A stretch of 64,000 bases of DNA from positions 1-64,000 of the forward strand of contig NZ_BSEV01000006.1 of the NCBI RefSeq assembly GCF_027922005.1. The letters run 5' to 3'. This stretch comes from Streptosporangium carneum. Lineage in GTDB: Bacteria > Actinomycetota > Actinomycetes > Streptosporangiales > Streptosporangiaceae. How positions within the stretch are numbered: the stretch's first letter is position 1; every line of letters starts with the position of its first letter. The notes beneath the pieces were generated by a model. It was given only the letters and a program-made list of their open reading frames with translations, was not told the origin of the DNA and made no database searches. The position numbers were made by a program, and so were the translations under genes. Shown piece by piece: positions 33,498 to 42,173 of the stretch.

Positions 33498-35450
33498 TCA
33501 GCCGAGCGCGGCACGACCGCCGACGACGGGGAGTTCGACCGAGCTGCCGCCCGGATCGACCGAGACCTTGGTCCCCGCGGGCAGGCGGAGGGTGTAGTCG
33601 CGGTCGGTGGAGATGAGCACGACGCCGAGGCGGTGACCGGCCTTGACGACGTAGTCGCTGGGCTGGAGGTCGACGTCGAAGTCGTAGAACCGGCCCTCGC
33701 GGAGCAGATCGGTCCTCGAGTCGGAGACGCGGTTGCGGACGTCCAGCCAGCCCCTGGTGATGATCTTGTAAGGGGCGGTCACCGTGACGTGCTCGGCCAG
33801 GCGGGTGCAGCCGGTGTCGCCCGGAACGCCCTGGCCGTAGCAGACCGGGGTCTCGCCGAAGACGACGTCGCCGTAGGCACGGGCGTCGGTGCCGTAGTCG
33901 ACCAGCAGCGCCGTCAGGTACGGTGAGCGCCCTCCCGCGAAGGCGGCCCTGACCGAGACGCTCGGCGTTCCGGAGAGGCGGGCCTCCCTGACCAGGGGGG
34001 CCGACAGGTAGGCCAGGCGGTTGGGGTCGGTGGCGGCGACGTTCTCCGCGAGCTGTTCGGCGGTGCGGGCGCTCTGGTCGGTGAAGGACTCGACGACGTG
34101 GCCGCGCCTGCGCTCCCCGCCCAGGGTGCCGTTGCCGCCGTCCTTGCCCGCGGCGAGACCCAGCCGCACGTCACGGGTGCCGGGCAGCGGCCACGAGGCG
34201 TGCTGGGCCCACTGGCCGGGACCCGACTCCACGTCCGCCTGCGGCTCGTTCAGGATGCCGTTGCGCAGGCCGTACAGGTGGTAGTCGAACCAGCGGTGCA
34301 GCTGGCGCAGCCACTCGGCGTTGCGCTGGGCGAAGGAGAAGGGGTTGAAGTGGGGCCCCTGATGCAGCCAGATCTTGCGCGGCACACCCTGGCGGGCGAG
34401 GGCGTTCCACCACTGGACGGTCTGCTTGGTCTTGACGTTCCAGTCGTTGAGCCCGGCGACCGCGAAGACGGAGGCGCGGACCTTGCGCACGTCCCTGAGG
34501 TAGTTGCGCTGGTCCCAGTAGGCGGAGTAGTCACCGGTCACCCGGTCCTGGTCGCGTTCGAGCCCCTTGATCAGCTCGCCGCAGGCCTGTTCGGCGTTCT
34601 GCCTGGTGAGGACGAACTTGGCCAGGATGTCGGTGTCCTCACCCTGGTAGCCGCCGGGGGCCAGCACGCCGCCGTTGGCCCGGTAGTAGTCGTACCAGGA
34701 GGAGATGGCGGCGATCGGCACGATGGTCTTGAGTCCCTTGACCCCGGTCGCGGCGACGGCGTTGGCGAGCGTGCCGTTGTAGGAGACGCCGATCATGCCG
34801 ACGTTCCCCGTGGACCAGTCCGCCCGGACCTGCTTTCCTGCGGCGTCGAACGCCCTGGCCCTGCCGTTGAGCCAGTCGATCGCGGCCTTCGGACCGGCGG
34901 TCTCGTTCGCCAGGCCGCTCGTCGGGCAGCCGGTCGCCCGTCCCGAGCCGAGGTTCTCCACCAGCACGACGGCGTAGCCGCGCGGGACGAAGTAGTTGTC
35001 GTAGTAACCGCGGAAGGGCGGCGCGATCGCGCGGGAGGCGTTCGAGGGCTCCTCGACGCCGAAGATCGCCTCACGCAGGTCGTTGTACTTGTTGCGGTAC
35101 TCCATGCCCGCGGGGTCGGAGCCGTCGAGGTCGACCACGTGGTTGGGCACGTCGTTGGTGCCCGCGTAGTACGGGCTGGACTCCATGATGACCGGGACCT
35201 TCAGCCCGGACGCGGTCTCCTTGGGCCGCATGATGTCGACGGCGACCCGGTCCGGACTGCCGTCACGGTCGCTGTCGACTCCGGCGACCTCGACGAACAC
35301 GGTCTCGGTGAGGGCGTCGGCGCGCGAATAGACCGGCTGGGTCTCCTCGTTCTCGATCGGGGCGACCGCGGATCCCGCGGCCGCGACAGGCAGGGCGCCG
35401 GGGGGCAGGGCGACCGCCAGTGCGATGAGGACTGTCTTCCACCTGTTCAT
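33498..35450 (-). CDS. Secreted X-Pro dipeptidyl-peptidase / CocE-NonD hydrolase
   Basis: A 650-aa S15-type alpha/beta hydrolase. A signal peptide follows the start (MNRWKTVLIALAVALPPGAL). The nucleophile is in GMIGVSYNGTLA (G-x-S-Y-x-G). Other blocks are VPVIMESSPYYAG, FVPRGYAVVLVENLGSG (oxyanion region), the acid residue in AGLNDWNVKTKQ and the His in LHQGPHFNPF. The C-terminal jelly roll carries LVDYGTD and RYKIITRGWLDVRNR-like strands (here YKIITRGWLDVRNR). It removes X-Pro dipeptides or cleaves esters; I favour the peptidase. ATG 35450; the longer open frame begins inside the promoter region. A perfect palindrome lies 31 bp upstream. Confidence 0.88.
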   Translation of the reverse strand: MNRWKTVLIALAVALPPGALPVAAAGSAVAPIENEETQPVYSRADALTETVFVEVAGVDSDRDGSPDRVAVDIMRPKETASGLKVPVIMESSPYYAGTNDVPNHVVDLDGSDPAGMEYRNKYNDLREAIFGVEEPSNASRAIAPPFRGYYDNYFVPRGYAVVLVENLGSGRATGCPTSGLANETAGPKAAIDWLNGRARAFDAAGKQVRADWSTGNVGMIGVSYNGTLANAVAATGVKGLKTIVPIAAISSWYDYYRANGGVLAPGGYQGEDTDILAKFVLTRQNAEQACGELIKGLERDQDRVTGDYSAYWDQRNYLRDVRKVRASVFAVAGLNDWNVKTKQTVQWWNALARQGVPRKIWLHQGPHFNPFSFAQRNAEWLRQLHRWFDYHLYGLRNGILNEPQADVESGPGQWAQHASWPLPGTRDVRLGLAAGKDGGNGTLGGERRRGHVVESFTDQSARTAEQLAENVAATDPNRLAYLSAPLVREARLSGTPSVSVRAAFAGGRSPYLTALLVDYGTDARAYGDVVFGETPVCYGQGVPGDTGCTRLAEHVTVTAPYKIITRGWLDVRNRVSDSRTDLLREGRFYDFDVDLQPSDYVVKAGHRLGVVLISTDRDYTLRLPAGTKVSVDPGGSSVELPVVGGRAALG

Positions 35451-35480
35451 CGAGGGGGACTCCCGAAGGGTCGATGAAGA

Positions 35481-35495
35481 TGACAACAGTTGTCA
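35481..35495. promoter_or_regulatory. Palindrome upstream of the X-Pro peptidase gene
   Basis: TGACAACAGTTGTCA: 7-bp arms around one base, all matched. It is AT-rich relative to its surroundings and sits where a repressor would cover the promoter. The cognate regulator is unknown; none is adjacent. Confidence 0.6.
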
Positions 35496-35560
35496 ATGTC
35501 CTGCACGACGAACTTCACTTGCAAGATCCGGGAGGTAACGAATTCGGTTGCCGTCTCGGA

Positions 35561-36580
35561 CTATCTCGAGTTGCGGGCGAGCTCCAGCGCGTAGGAGTGG
35601 AACCACGTCCCCGCCGCGGGCTCTCCCCGGTGGCACTCGCCGTCGGACTCGCCTGGCCGCTTGACCCACAGGAAGGCCTCGACCCGTTCGCGGCCCGTCT
35701 TCGTGGTCGGCTCGGCGCCCAGCGCCCTGCCCGCCGGGTTGCACCACGCGTCGTCGCCCCGCGCGTCACGGGGCGGGCCGTTGCCGTTGCGCGAGGTGTC
35801 GATCACGTACGGCGCGCCGCCGAGCGCGTCGGAGAGCTTCCCCGCGACGGCGACGCTCTCCTCGGTGGTGAAGAAGTTGCTGACGTTGAAGGCGAAGCCG
35901 TCGGCGGTCGCGACCCCGGCCCTCCGCATCGGGTCGACCCAGTCGCCCGGGTTCCTGATCCATCCCGCGTTGCCCGCGTCGAGGTAGACCTTCGTTCCCG
36001 GCTTCTTCTTCAGTTCCTCGACGGCTCCCCTGAGCAGGTCGAGCCGTTCGGCCGCCTTGCCGCCCTTGGTGCAGTTGTCCAGGATGTGGGCGAGCGCGTC
36101 CGGTTCGAGGACCACCCAGGCAGGCCTGTCGCCGATGCCCTCGGCGAACCGGCGGATCCAGGCGCGGTACTCCTCGGCGCTCGCGGCGCCGCCGGCGGAG
36201 AACTGGCCGCAGTCCCGGTCGGGAATGTGGTAGGCCACCAGGAGCGGCACCTGGCCCGCGCGCCGCGCCCTGTCCGTGATCTCGGCGACCCTGGCCCTCG
36301 GGTCGGGGTCGCCGATCCAGACGGCGGTCGGCCGGTCCGCGATCCTGCGGATCAGCGCCGCCTCCTCGGCCTTGCCCTCCCGCAGCAGCCTGCGGACCTC
36401 CTGGGCCGCCGCCCCCTGTCCGTCGACGTAGAACCGGATCGCCGCGGGATCCGGGGAGCCCGCCGAGGGAGCCGGTCCCGCGGTCCGGTCGGGCCCCCCC
36501 GACGGGGCGGGGTCACCCGTGCAGGCCGTCATCATGATGACGAGCGCCAGCGCGGCGGCGACACGGCCGTACCTGTTCAT
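35561..36580 (-). CDS. cslZ: GH6 endoglucanase lipoprotein (CslZ-like)
   Basis: A 339-aa glycoside hydrolase family 6 enzyme that cuts beta-1,4-glucan. Lipoprotein signal: ALALVIMMTACTGD, with cysteine 20 as lipid site. Catalytic-domain marks: AVWIGDP, LVAYHIPDRDCGQFSAGG (catalytic Asp loop), VVLEPDALAHI, VYLDAGNAGWI, VIDTSRNGNGP and EAFLWVKRPGESDG. It is the third gene of the cslA-glxA set, 18 bp from glxA. In Streptomyces the matching gene trims the CslA glycan at hyphal tips; the symbol is assigned by this synteny. Confidence 0.88.
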   Translation of the reverse strand: MNRYGRVAAALALVIMMTACTGDPAPSGGPDRTAGPAPSAGSPDPAAIRFYVDGQGAAAQEVRRLLREGKAEEAALIRRIADRPTAVWIGDPDPRARVAEITDRARRAGQVPLLVAYHIPDRDCGQFSAGGAASAEEYRAWIRRFAEGIGDRPAWVVLEPDALAHILDNCTKGGKAAERLDLLRGAVEELKKKPGTKVYLDAGNAGWIRNPGDWVDPMRRAGVATADGFAFNVSNFFTTEESVAVAGKLSDALGGAPYVIDTSRNGNGPPRDARGDDAWCNPAGRALGAEPTTKTGRERVEAFLWVKRPGESDGECHRGEPAAGTWFHSYALELARNSR

Positions 36581-36598
36581 CGATCTCCTCGGACTCGG

Positions 36599-38623
36599 TC
36601 ACCTCGGACGTGGACCCAGGACGTGGACCCAGCGGGCCTGGGACGGGGTTCCCTTTTCCGTTACCCCGAACATCATGTACCAGCCGGGAGGCATCAGCGC
36701 CGGGTTGGCCGGCAGCGTGACGACGATGCCACTGGGCACCCGGGTGAAGCCGACCTCGATGGAGCGCTGCTCCACGTCGGTGACGTGGGTGACGGCGCTC
36801 GGCCGCATCAGCCGTACCTTCGCGATGCGCTGGGCGTCGGGGGTCTTGAAGCCCGCCCTGCCTCCCAGGTTCAGCGTCTGGCGTCCGTCGGTGAAGACCG
36901 GGCGCCGCTCGCCGTTGTGCAGGTAGGTGGGGGTGTAGATCTCGACCCGCTGGTCGAAGGTGCCGGGGATCGAGCCGTCCTGGTCGGCGAAGAGCGGGTC
37001 CGACCCCATGCTGAGCACCCGGCCGTCCGGCAGCAGCAGGCCCTCCGCGTGGTAGTTGCGGCCGACCGCGGGCGCCGCCGCCTTCCTGAAGGCGTTGCCC
37101 GCCGGGTCGTAGACCTCCGCCCGCAGGACGTCGCTGTCGCCCCGGCCCCGGTAGTCGCCGGACCCGTTGAAGGAGAGCACCGTGTCGTCGGGCAGGAGCA
37201 CCGCCGACGGGTAGCGCACGGGGTCGGACAGGTTCGGGCCGCGGACGTAGCGGGGCGCGGGCTGCTTGAAGTCGATGACGGCGGTCCGGTCCGTGGCGTT
37301 CTTCTGACCGGGCTGGCGTTCCCCGACCGGGCCTCCGCCCATCACCATGATCTTCTGGTCCTGGGCGGGGGGCAGCATCACCGAGGCGCCGGTCTCGTTG
37401 AGCTCGGGCTCCGGCAGGCCGGGGACCGGGGTGAAGGCCTCCATCTCGTCCGGCGCCACGCCGCCGACGCCGTCGGCTGACCTCACCAGGTGGTCGGTGT
37501 CGTGGCGGTAGTCCCACACGCCGGGGGGACGCAGCGACAGCTGGCCCGGGCCGTACCCCGCGCTCATCCCGGAGAAGAAGAGCGTGTCGTCGTCCAGCAG
37601 GAACAGCGCGGGGTAGGTGGGGAAGAAACGCTTGGGGCCGGGACTCCACTTCCTGGTGCGCGGGTCGTAGATCTCGTTGTCCCTGGTGACCTGTCCGACG
37701 GTGTCGAGCCCCGAGACCGTCATCACCCTGCCGTCGGGAAGGGCCGTCATCGTGGGATACCAGCGGCCCTCGGTCATGTCCTGGACCTTGACGTAGCGCT
37801 CGGTCGCGACGTCGAACTCGTAGGCGTCCCTGATCCCCTGGAAGTCCTGCTTCTCGAGCGTCATGCCGGCGCCCATGGCGTACAGGTTGCGCTTCTCCCT
37901 GACGGTCGTCAGCCCCTGGATCTCGTACTTGACGTAACCGCCCGGGGAGGCGAACACGCCTGCCTGCCCCTCGACCACGGACTCGGCGAACACCTTGGTC
38001 TCGCTGGGCTTCACCTGCGCCTTGCCGGGCACGCCCGTCTCGGTCTTCTTCGCGGGCGGCACCGTGACGGGGGCGGTGGTGCGGTAGACCTTTCCGCCGG
38101 GGGCGGTGACCAGCGTGCCCGCGGGCAGGTCCTTGGTGAGGTGCGGGTTCTCGTTCTTGACCGTCAGGGGCCCGCCCGCCCGCTTGACCTTGTTCTTGAG
38201 CACCTCGAAGCGCAGGGTGCCGCCCGCGATGAGAAGGTTGCCCCCGGGCAGCATCACGTGGCCCGCGCAGAAGAAGTCGACGGGCGTGTCGATCATCTTG
38301 AACTCGCCGGGCTGTCCCGGCTTCGCCGGATCCCACAGGAGGGTCTTGAAGGTGCCCTTCGCGAAGTTGGCGGCGTTGTTGCCCGACCCGGCGACGATGA
38401 GCACCTTTCCGGTGTGCAGCAGTGCCGCGTGGATGGCGTTCACCTTGAACCGGTCGGGGACGTCCAGGAAGCTCCAGTGGCCGTAGCGCGCCTTGTAGTC
38501 GTCCCGGTTGATCTGGTAGTCGTGCCACTCCCGGTAGGCGAACCCGGCGACGGCGGGCAGGTTGACCCCGACGACGACGGCCGCGACGGCCACGACGACC
38601 AGGTTCTTGCGCCACCTGCTCAA
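36599..38623 (-). CDS. glxA: GlxA-type radical copper oxidase
   Basis: Membrane-anchored galactose/glyoxal-oxidase-like enzyme, 674 aa, that oxidises the CslA-made glycan or glycolaldehyde and releases H2O2. One N-terminal signal-anchor (NLVVVAVAAVVVGVNLPAVA). Kelch-like propeller and C-terminal Ig domain. Cofactor residues by motif: Cys in DFFCAGHVMLPGG and Tyr in EGRWYPTMTALPDG (cross-linked pair), Tyr-His in GRNYHAEGLLLPDG, and C-terminal His in SAVTHVTDVEQRS. The start is TTG overlapping the cslA TGA (TTGA) behind AGGGGGAG; a longer open frame upstream belongs to the antiphase of cslA. This order (cslA, glxA, GH6) is the apical-glycan operon of Streptomyces. Confidence 0.93.
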   Translation of the reverse strand: MSRWRKNLVVVAVAAVVVGVNLPAVAGFAYREWHDYQINRDDYKARYGHWSFLDVPDRFKVNAIHAALLHTGKVLIVAGSGNNAANFAKGTFKTLLWDPAKPGQPGEFKMIDTPVDFFCAGHVMLPGGNLLIAGGTLRFEVLKNKVKRAGGPLTVKNENPHLTKDLPAGTLVTAPGGKVYRTTAPVTVPPAKKTETGVPGKAQVKPSETKVFAESVVEGQAGVFASPGGYVKYEIQGLTTVREKRNLYAMGAGMTLEKQDFQGIRDAYEFDVATERYVKVQDMTEGRWYPTMTALPDGRVMTVSGLDTVGQVTRDNEIYDPRTRKWSPGPKRFFPTYPALFLLDDDTLFFSGMSAGYGPGQLSLRPPGVWDYRHDTDHLVRSADGVGGVAPDEMEAFTPVPGLPEPELNETGASVMLPPAQDQKIMVMGGGPVGERQPGQKNATDRTAVIDFKQPAPRYVRGPNLSDPVRYPSAVLLPDDTVLSFNGSGDYRGRGDSDVLRAEVYDPAGNAFRKAAAPAVGRNYHAEGLLLPDGRVLSMGSDPLFADQDGSIPGTFDQRVEIYTPTYLHNGERRPVFTDGRQTLNLGGRAGFKTPDAQRIAKVRLMRPSAVTHVTDVEQRSIEVGFTRVPSGIVVTLPANPALMPPGWYMMFGVTEKGTPSQARWVHVLGPRPR

Positions 38624-40332
38624 CGGCTCCCCCTGCCGCTCCAGGCCCAGACCGCCAGGGGACCGAGGCAGATCACGAGGGCGAGGATGCCCCACAGGGT
38701 CATGACCAGGTGCACGTGGCCGGTCCAGAACACGGTGAGCAGCAGCCCTCCGCCGAAGATCGCCGCCCACCACAGGTGGATGCGGAAGGTGGCGATCTGG
38801 TCGGGGCTCGCCGAGTCGCCCTTGGGGGTGACCACGAACCGGCTGGGACGCCGCAGCGCGGCCCCGAGCAGCGACGCCACGTAGATGGGCGCGGACAGGG
38901 CCGACATGACCATTCCCGCGACCCCGGAGGAGCCCTCGGGCTCGTGCGGGCTGACGTTGTGACGCCGGTTCCAGGTGTAGAGCATGACCTGCAGCAGCGC
39001 CGCGTCGCCGTACAGCATGAGCCACATGTCCATCGGCACGGTGACGCCCGAGCCGCCGACCGCCATGAAGAGGATGGCGCTCAATCCGGCCAGCAGCCAG
39101 TTGAGGGCGGACATCGGATAGAACGTCACCATCAGGCTGTAGTTGAACAACCTGCCGGGCGAGAGCCGGAACGCCGCCCGCCAGAACTGGGTGAGCAGCG
39201 TCTCGTAGGTGCCGCGGCTCCAGCGCAGCTGCTGGCTGAAGAAGTCGGTCCACGACGACGGCCCCTCGCCGACGGCCAGGACGTCGGGGGTGTAGACCGA
39301 CATCCAGCGCTGTCCGGTCTCGGGGTCGCGGGCGCGGTGGAACTCGATGCCGGTCGCCATGTCCTCGGTGATCGAGTCGTACAGGCCGCCGATCTGCTTG
39401 AGCGCCCTGATCCGCACGGCGTTGTTGGTGCCGACGAACATCGGCGCCCCGTACAGGTTGCCCGCGCGCTGGATCAGGGAGTGGAAGAGGAACTGCTGGC
39501 TCTCGGCGGCCTTGGTGACTCCGGCGGTGTAGTTGCCGTAGACCTGCGGGCCGACCACGAAGGCCACCCTGGGGTCGCGGAAATAGCCCAGCATGCGTTC
39601 GCAGAACTCCGGCAGGGGCACGTGGTCGGTGTCGACGGAGACGAAGAAGTCGTAGTCGTCGCCGTGGGCGGACAGCCAGCTGTTGTAGTTGCCGTGCTTG
39701 GTCTTCGCCCTGAAGGGACCCTTCGGCTGGTTCCACTCGGGCACGCCCTTGCGGGTGAAGTGGTGCGCGCCCAGCCAGTCGCAGAGCTCGTGGATGTCGG
39801 GGTCGTCGCCCTCGTCCAGCAGCCACACGTCGAGCACGCCGTCATGGCGGATCTTCAGCGCCGCGGCCAGGGTCTCCCTGACCATCTCCAGCGGCTCCTT
39901 GCCCGGCACGCAGGTGGTGATGAAGGCGACCCGGCTGCCCGGCTCGGGCGTGACCGGGAGCGGGTCCCTGGCCGCGAGCATGGCGTGGACGTTGGACACC
40001 ACGCTCACCAGGCGGAACAGCTCGATCATGGCGATCGCCACGAGCATGATCCGGTCGGAGACCGTCAGGTACCACGGGAGCACGCCGTAGGGGTCGGGCC
40101 GGACCGTCCAGTGTTCGGGCAGGAGCAGCCACACCATGAGGGTGAACTCCACCAGGAGCGCGGCGACCATCAGCAACGCCGCCCGCACCCGGTGCGGCTC
40201 GCTCGACAGCAGCGAACGGTAACGGACCCGGTACGGCCTGCCCGGCTCGGGCTCGGTCACGGGTCCCGCCAGCCTGCTGAACCGCTCATAGTCGTAGAGC
40301 GCGATCTTCGTGGCGCCCGCGGAGACGCTCAT
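38620..40332 (-). CDS. cslA: Cellulose-synthase-like GT2 glycosyltransferase
   Basis: Processive membrane glycosyltransferase, 570 aa, making a beta-glucan-like polymer at hyphal tips. It has two N-terminal helices (ALLMVAALLVEFTLMVWLL and ISDRIMLVAIAMIEL-like). The catalytic loop contains LLDEGDDPDIHEL, SVDTDHVPLP (D-x-D) and QQLRWSRGTYE (Q-x-x-R-W); the TED position reads TEDMATGIEFH. Four or five C-terminal helices form the channel (IATFRIHLWWAAIFGGGLLL, VMTLWGILALVICLGPLAV). First gene of the minus-strand operon with glxA overlapping by 4 bp. Its promoter must lie in the 40333-40578 gap. Confidence 0.93.
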   Translation of the reverse strand: MSVSAGATKIALYDYERFSRLAGPVTEPEPGRPYRVRYRSLLSSEPHRVRAALLMVAALLVEFTLMVWLLLPEHWTVRPDPYGVLPWYLTVSDRIMLVAIAMIELFRLVSVVSNVHAMLAARDPLPVTPEPGSRVAFITTCVPGKEPLEMVRETLAAALKIRHDGVLDVWLLDEGDDPDIHELCDWLGAHHFTRKGVPEWNQPKGPFRAKTKHGNYNSWLSAHGDDYDFFVSVDTDHVPLPEFCERMLGYFRDPRVAFVVGPQVYGNYTAGVTKAAESQQFLFHSLIQRAGNLYGAPMFVGTNNAVRIRALKQIGGLYDSITEDMATGIEFHRARDPETGQRWMSVYTPDVLAVGEGPSSWTDFFSQQLRWSRGTYETLLTQFWRAAFRLSPGRLFNYSLMVTFYPMSALNWLLAGLSAILFMAVGGSGVTVPMDMWLMLYGDAALLQVMLYTWNRRHNVSPHEPEGSSGVAGMVMSALSAPIYVASLLGAALRRPSRFVVTPKGDSASPDQIATFRIHLWWAAIFGGGLLLTVFWTGHVHLVMTLWGILALVICLGPLAVWAWSGRGSR

Positions 40333-40449
40333 CGGTTCGGCGACCTCACGGCACGCACCACGAAACCCGGCACAGTCCCCCCAGGTGGATCACACCGGCT
40401 GTCCCGCCCAAGGCGGAGCCGACACCGGCCTGTAGATCATTAAACAGTG

Positions 40450-40483
40450 AGACATCATATTCCGACCGCTAAGTAAGACATCA
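40450..40483. repeat. AGACATCA direct repeat in the cslA/nucleotidyltransferase gap
   Basis: AGACATCA occurs at 40450-40457 and 40476-40483 (period 26 bp), the second followed by an inverted GTCTGATG. The gap 40333-40578 is AT-rich and serves the divergent cslA and nucleotidyltransferase genes, so the repeats may be regulator sites. Confidence 0.45.
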
Positions 40484-40578
40484 CCCGTCTGATGAAGTTA
40501 TGGAACATTCCACAGAGAGGTCGCCAGGGGCGGGAAAACCCCGTGCCGGAACAACCCCGGAACTGACAGGCTGAGCGA

Positions 40579-41229
40579 ATGCAAGATGAGTTTGTCCCGA
40601 ATTATCTAATTTTGTCGGTTGTGGTTGGTTCACGGGCATATGGGCTGGAAACAGAGGATTCCGACGTCGACAGGCGCGGCGTCTTCGCGGCGCCGACCCC
40701 GCTGTTCTGGCGGCTCGTCAAACCGCCGACGCACGTCGACGGGCCGCTGCCGGAGCAGTTCTCCTGGGAGGTGGAGCGATTCTGCGGCCTCGCACTCGAG
40801 GCCAACCCGACGATCCTGGAGTGCCTGTGGTCTCCGATCGTCGAGCACACCACCCCGGCGGGCGCGGAGCTGCTCGCGATCCGGCGCGCCTTCCTGTCCC
40901 GGCGCGCCCAGCAGACCTTCACCGGATACGCCGACGCCCAGTTCCGCCGCCTCGACCCCGAGCGTCCCCGGTGGAAACAGGCGATGCACATGATCCGGCT
41001 GCTGCTCAGCGGCCTGCACCTGGCCCGTCACGGCGAGCCCCTGGTGCGGATGGAGGCCCACCGCGACCGGCTGCTGGCCGTACGGCGGGGCGAGACGACC
41101 TGGACCGAGGTCGAGCGGTGGCGGCGGGAGCTGGTCGCCCTCGTGGACGGCGCGAGCGCGCTGCCCGCGGAGCCGGACCGGCGGTGTGTCGAGGAGTTTC
41201 TCGTCCGCACGAGAAAGGCCGCCCTTTGA
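40579..41229 (+). CDS. Pol-beta-type nucleotidyltransferase (first of pair)
   Basis: A 216-aa nucleotidyltransferase of the DNA polymerase beta superfamily, of the group sometimes called RNA-repair-pathway proteins. The active site reads GSRAYGLETEDSDVDRRG (17-34) with G17-S18, D29 and D31. The third carboxylate is probably the Glu of FSWEVERF. The helical C-terminal half (RWKQAMHMIRLLLSGLHLARHG) fits substrate binding. The first 60 codons are clearly AT-richer than the rest (TTGTCGGTTGTGGTTGG and similar). The NMP acceptor is unknown: RNA, protein or drug. 67 bp before its paralogue. Confidence 0.8.
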   Translation: MQDEFVPNYLILSVVVGSRAYGLETEDSDVDRRGVFAAPTPLFWRLVKPPTHVDGPLPEQFSWEVERFCGLALEANPTILECLWSPIVEHTTPAGAELLAIRRAFLSRRAQQTFTGYADAQFRRLDPERPRWKQAMHMIRLLLSGLHLARHGEPLVRMEAHRDRLLAVRRGETTWTEVERWRRELVALVDGASALPAEPDRRCVEEFLVRTRKAAL

Positions 41230-41296
41230 CGTCCGCCCCCGCCGGTTCCCCGCACCGACAAGCCGCACAATTCCCCTCAGACAGGAGCGTCCGCCG

Positions 41297-42073
41297 ATGA
41301 CCGTCACCCTGCCCGCGTGGCTGGCCGAGATCCCCGGGGAGCAGCCGCACCCGCCCGCCTTCGTGACGGTCAGCGGCGCGCACCTGTACGGCTTTCCCTC
41401 GGTGGACTCCGACGTCGACCTGCGGGGCGTGCACGTCCTGCCCGTCGAGGAGGTGGTCGGACTCCGCGCCGGCGAGGAGACCGTCACCCGCTCATGGACA
41501 CGGCACGGCGTCGAGGTCGACCTGGTCACCCACGACCTGGTGAAGTTCTGCCGCCTGCTGCTGCGCCGCAACGGCTACGTGCTGGAGCAGCTGCTCTCCC
41601 CGCTGGTCGTGGCCACCTCCCCGATCCACGCCGAGATGGTCGCCGCCGCGCCCGGATGCCTCACCCGGCACCACGCCCACCACTATCTGGGCTTCGCCCG
41701 CACCCAGTGGCGCCTGTTCGAACGCTCCGGTCAGCTCAAGGCACTGCTCTACACCTTCCGGGTGCTGCTGACCGGCCTCCACCTGATGCGGACCGGCGTC
41801 CTGGTCGCCGGCCTGCCCCAGCTCACCGGCCTCGTGCCCGAGGCGCCGCCGTACCTCGCCGACCTGGTGGCCGCCAAGCGCCTCGCCGAGCACGGCTCCC
41901 CGCCCGGCGACTCCCCGGCCCCGGCGCGGCTGGCGCGTGACGTCACCCGTCTGACCGCCGACCTCCAAGAGGCCATGGAGGTCTCCCCGCTCCCTGACAC
42001 GGCGGCCTCCGCCGACGTCCTGCACGACCTCGTCGTCCGCGCCCGGCTGGCGGCACGCGCCCCACGAGGCTGA
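41297..42073 (+). CDS. Pol-beta-type nucleotidyltransferase (second of pair)
   Basis: A 258-aa paralogue of the gene before it. The site reads VSGAHLYGFPSVDSDVDLRG (25-44): G27-A28 replaces the usual G-S, while D39 and D41 remain. The third acidic residue is probably in LVTHDLVKF. Both proteins share the block FC-x-LL-x-R/E-N-x3-LE-x-L-SP. The lost Ser may weaken catalysis or mark a different nucleotide position. ATG 41297 has AGGAG 9 bases before it. Tandem, similar but not identical copies suggest a heterodimer or two acceptors; no toxin gene is adjacent. Confidence 0.8.
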   Translation: MTVTLPAWLAEIPGEQPHPPAFVTVSGAHLYGFPSVDSDVDLRGVHVLPVEEVVGLRAGEETVTRSWTRHGVEVDLVTHDLVKFCRLLLRRNGYVLEQLLSPLVVATSPIHAEMVAAAPGCLTRHHAHHYLGFARTQWRLFERSGQLKALLYTFRVLLTGLHLMRTGVLVAGLPQLTGLVPEAPPYLADLVAAKRLAEHGSPPGDSPAPARLARDVTRLTADLQEAMEVSPLPDTAASADVLHDLVVRARLAARAPRG

Positions 42074-42111
42074 CGTGCCGGTCACCGCGCCCGCGACGCC
42101 GGTCCGAGGTC

Positions 42112-42160
42112 GGTCCGGTGCCCGCACGCTTGGCAGACTCCGACGGGCAGGTGCCGGACC
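42112..42160. terminator. Interrupted hairpin after the nucleotidyltransferases
   Basis: GGTCCGG-TGCCCG (42112-42124) pairs with CGGGCA (42144-42149) and CCGGACC (42154-42160), with a 4-nt bulge, in the gap to the convergent MBL gene. Confidence 0.5.
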
Positions 42161-42173
42161 GGCGCCGGGCGCG

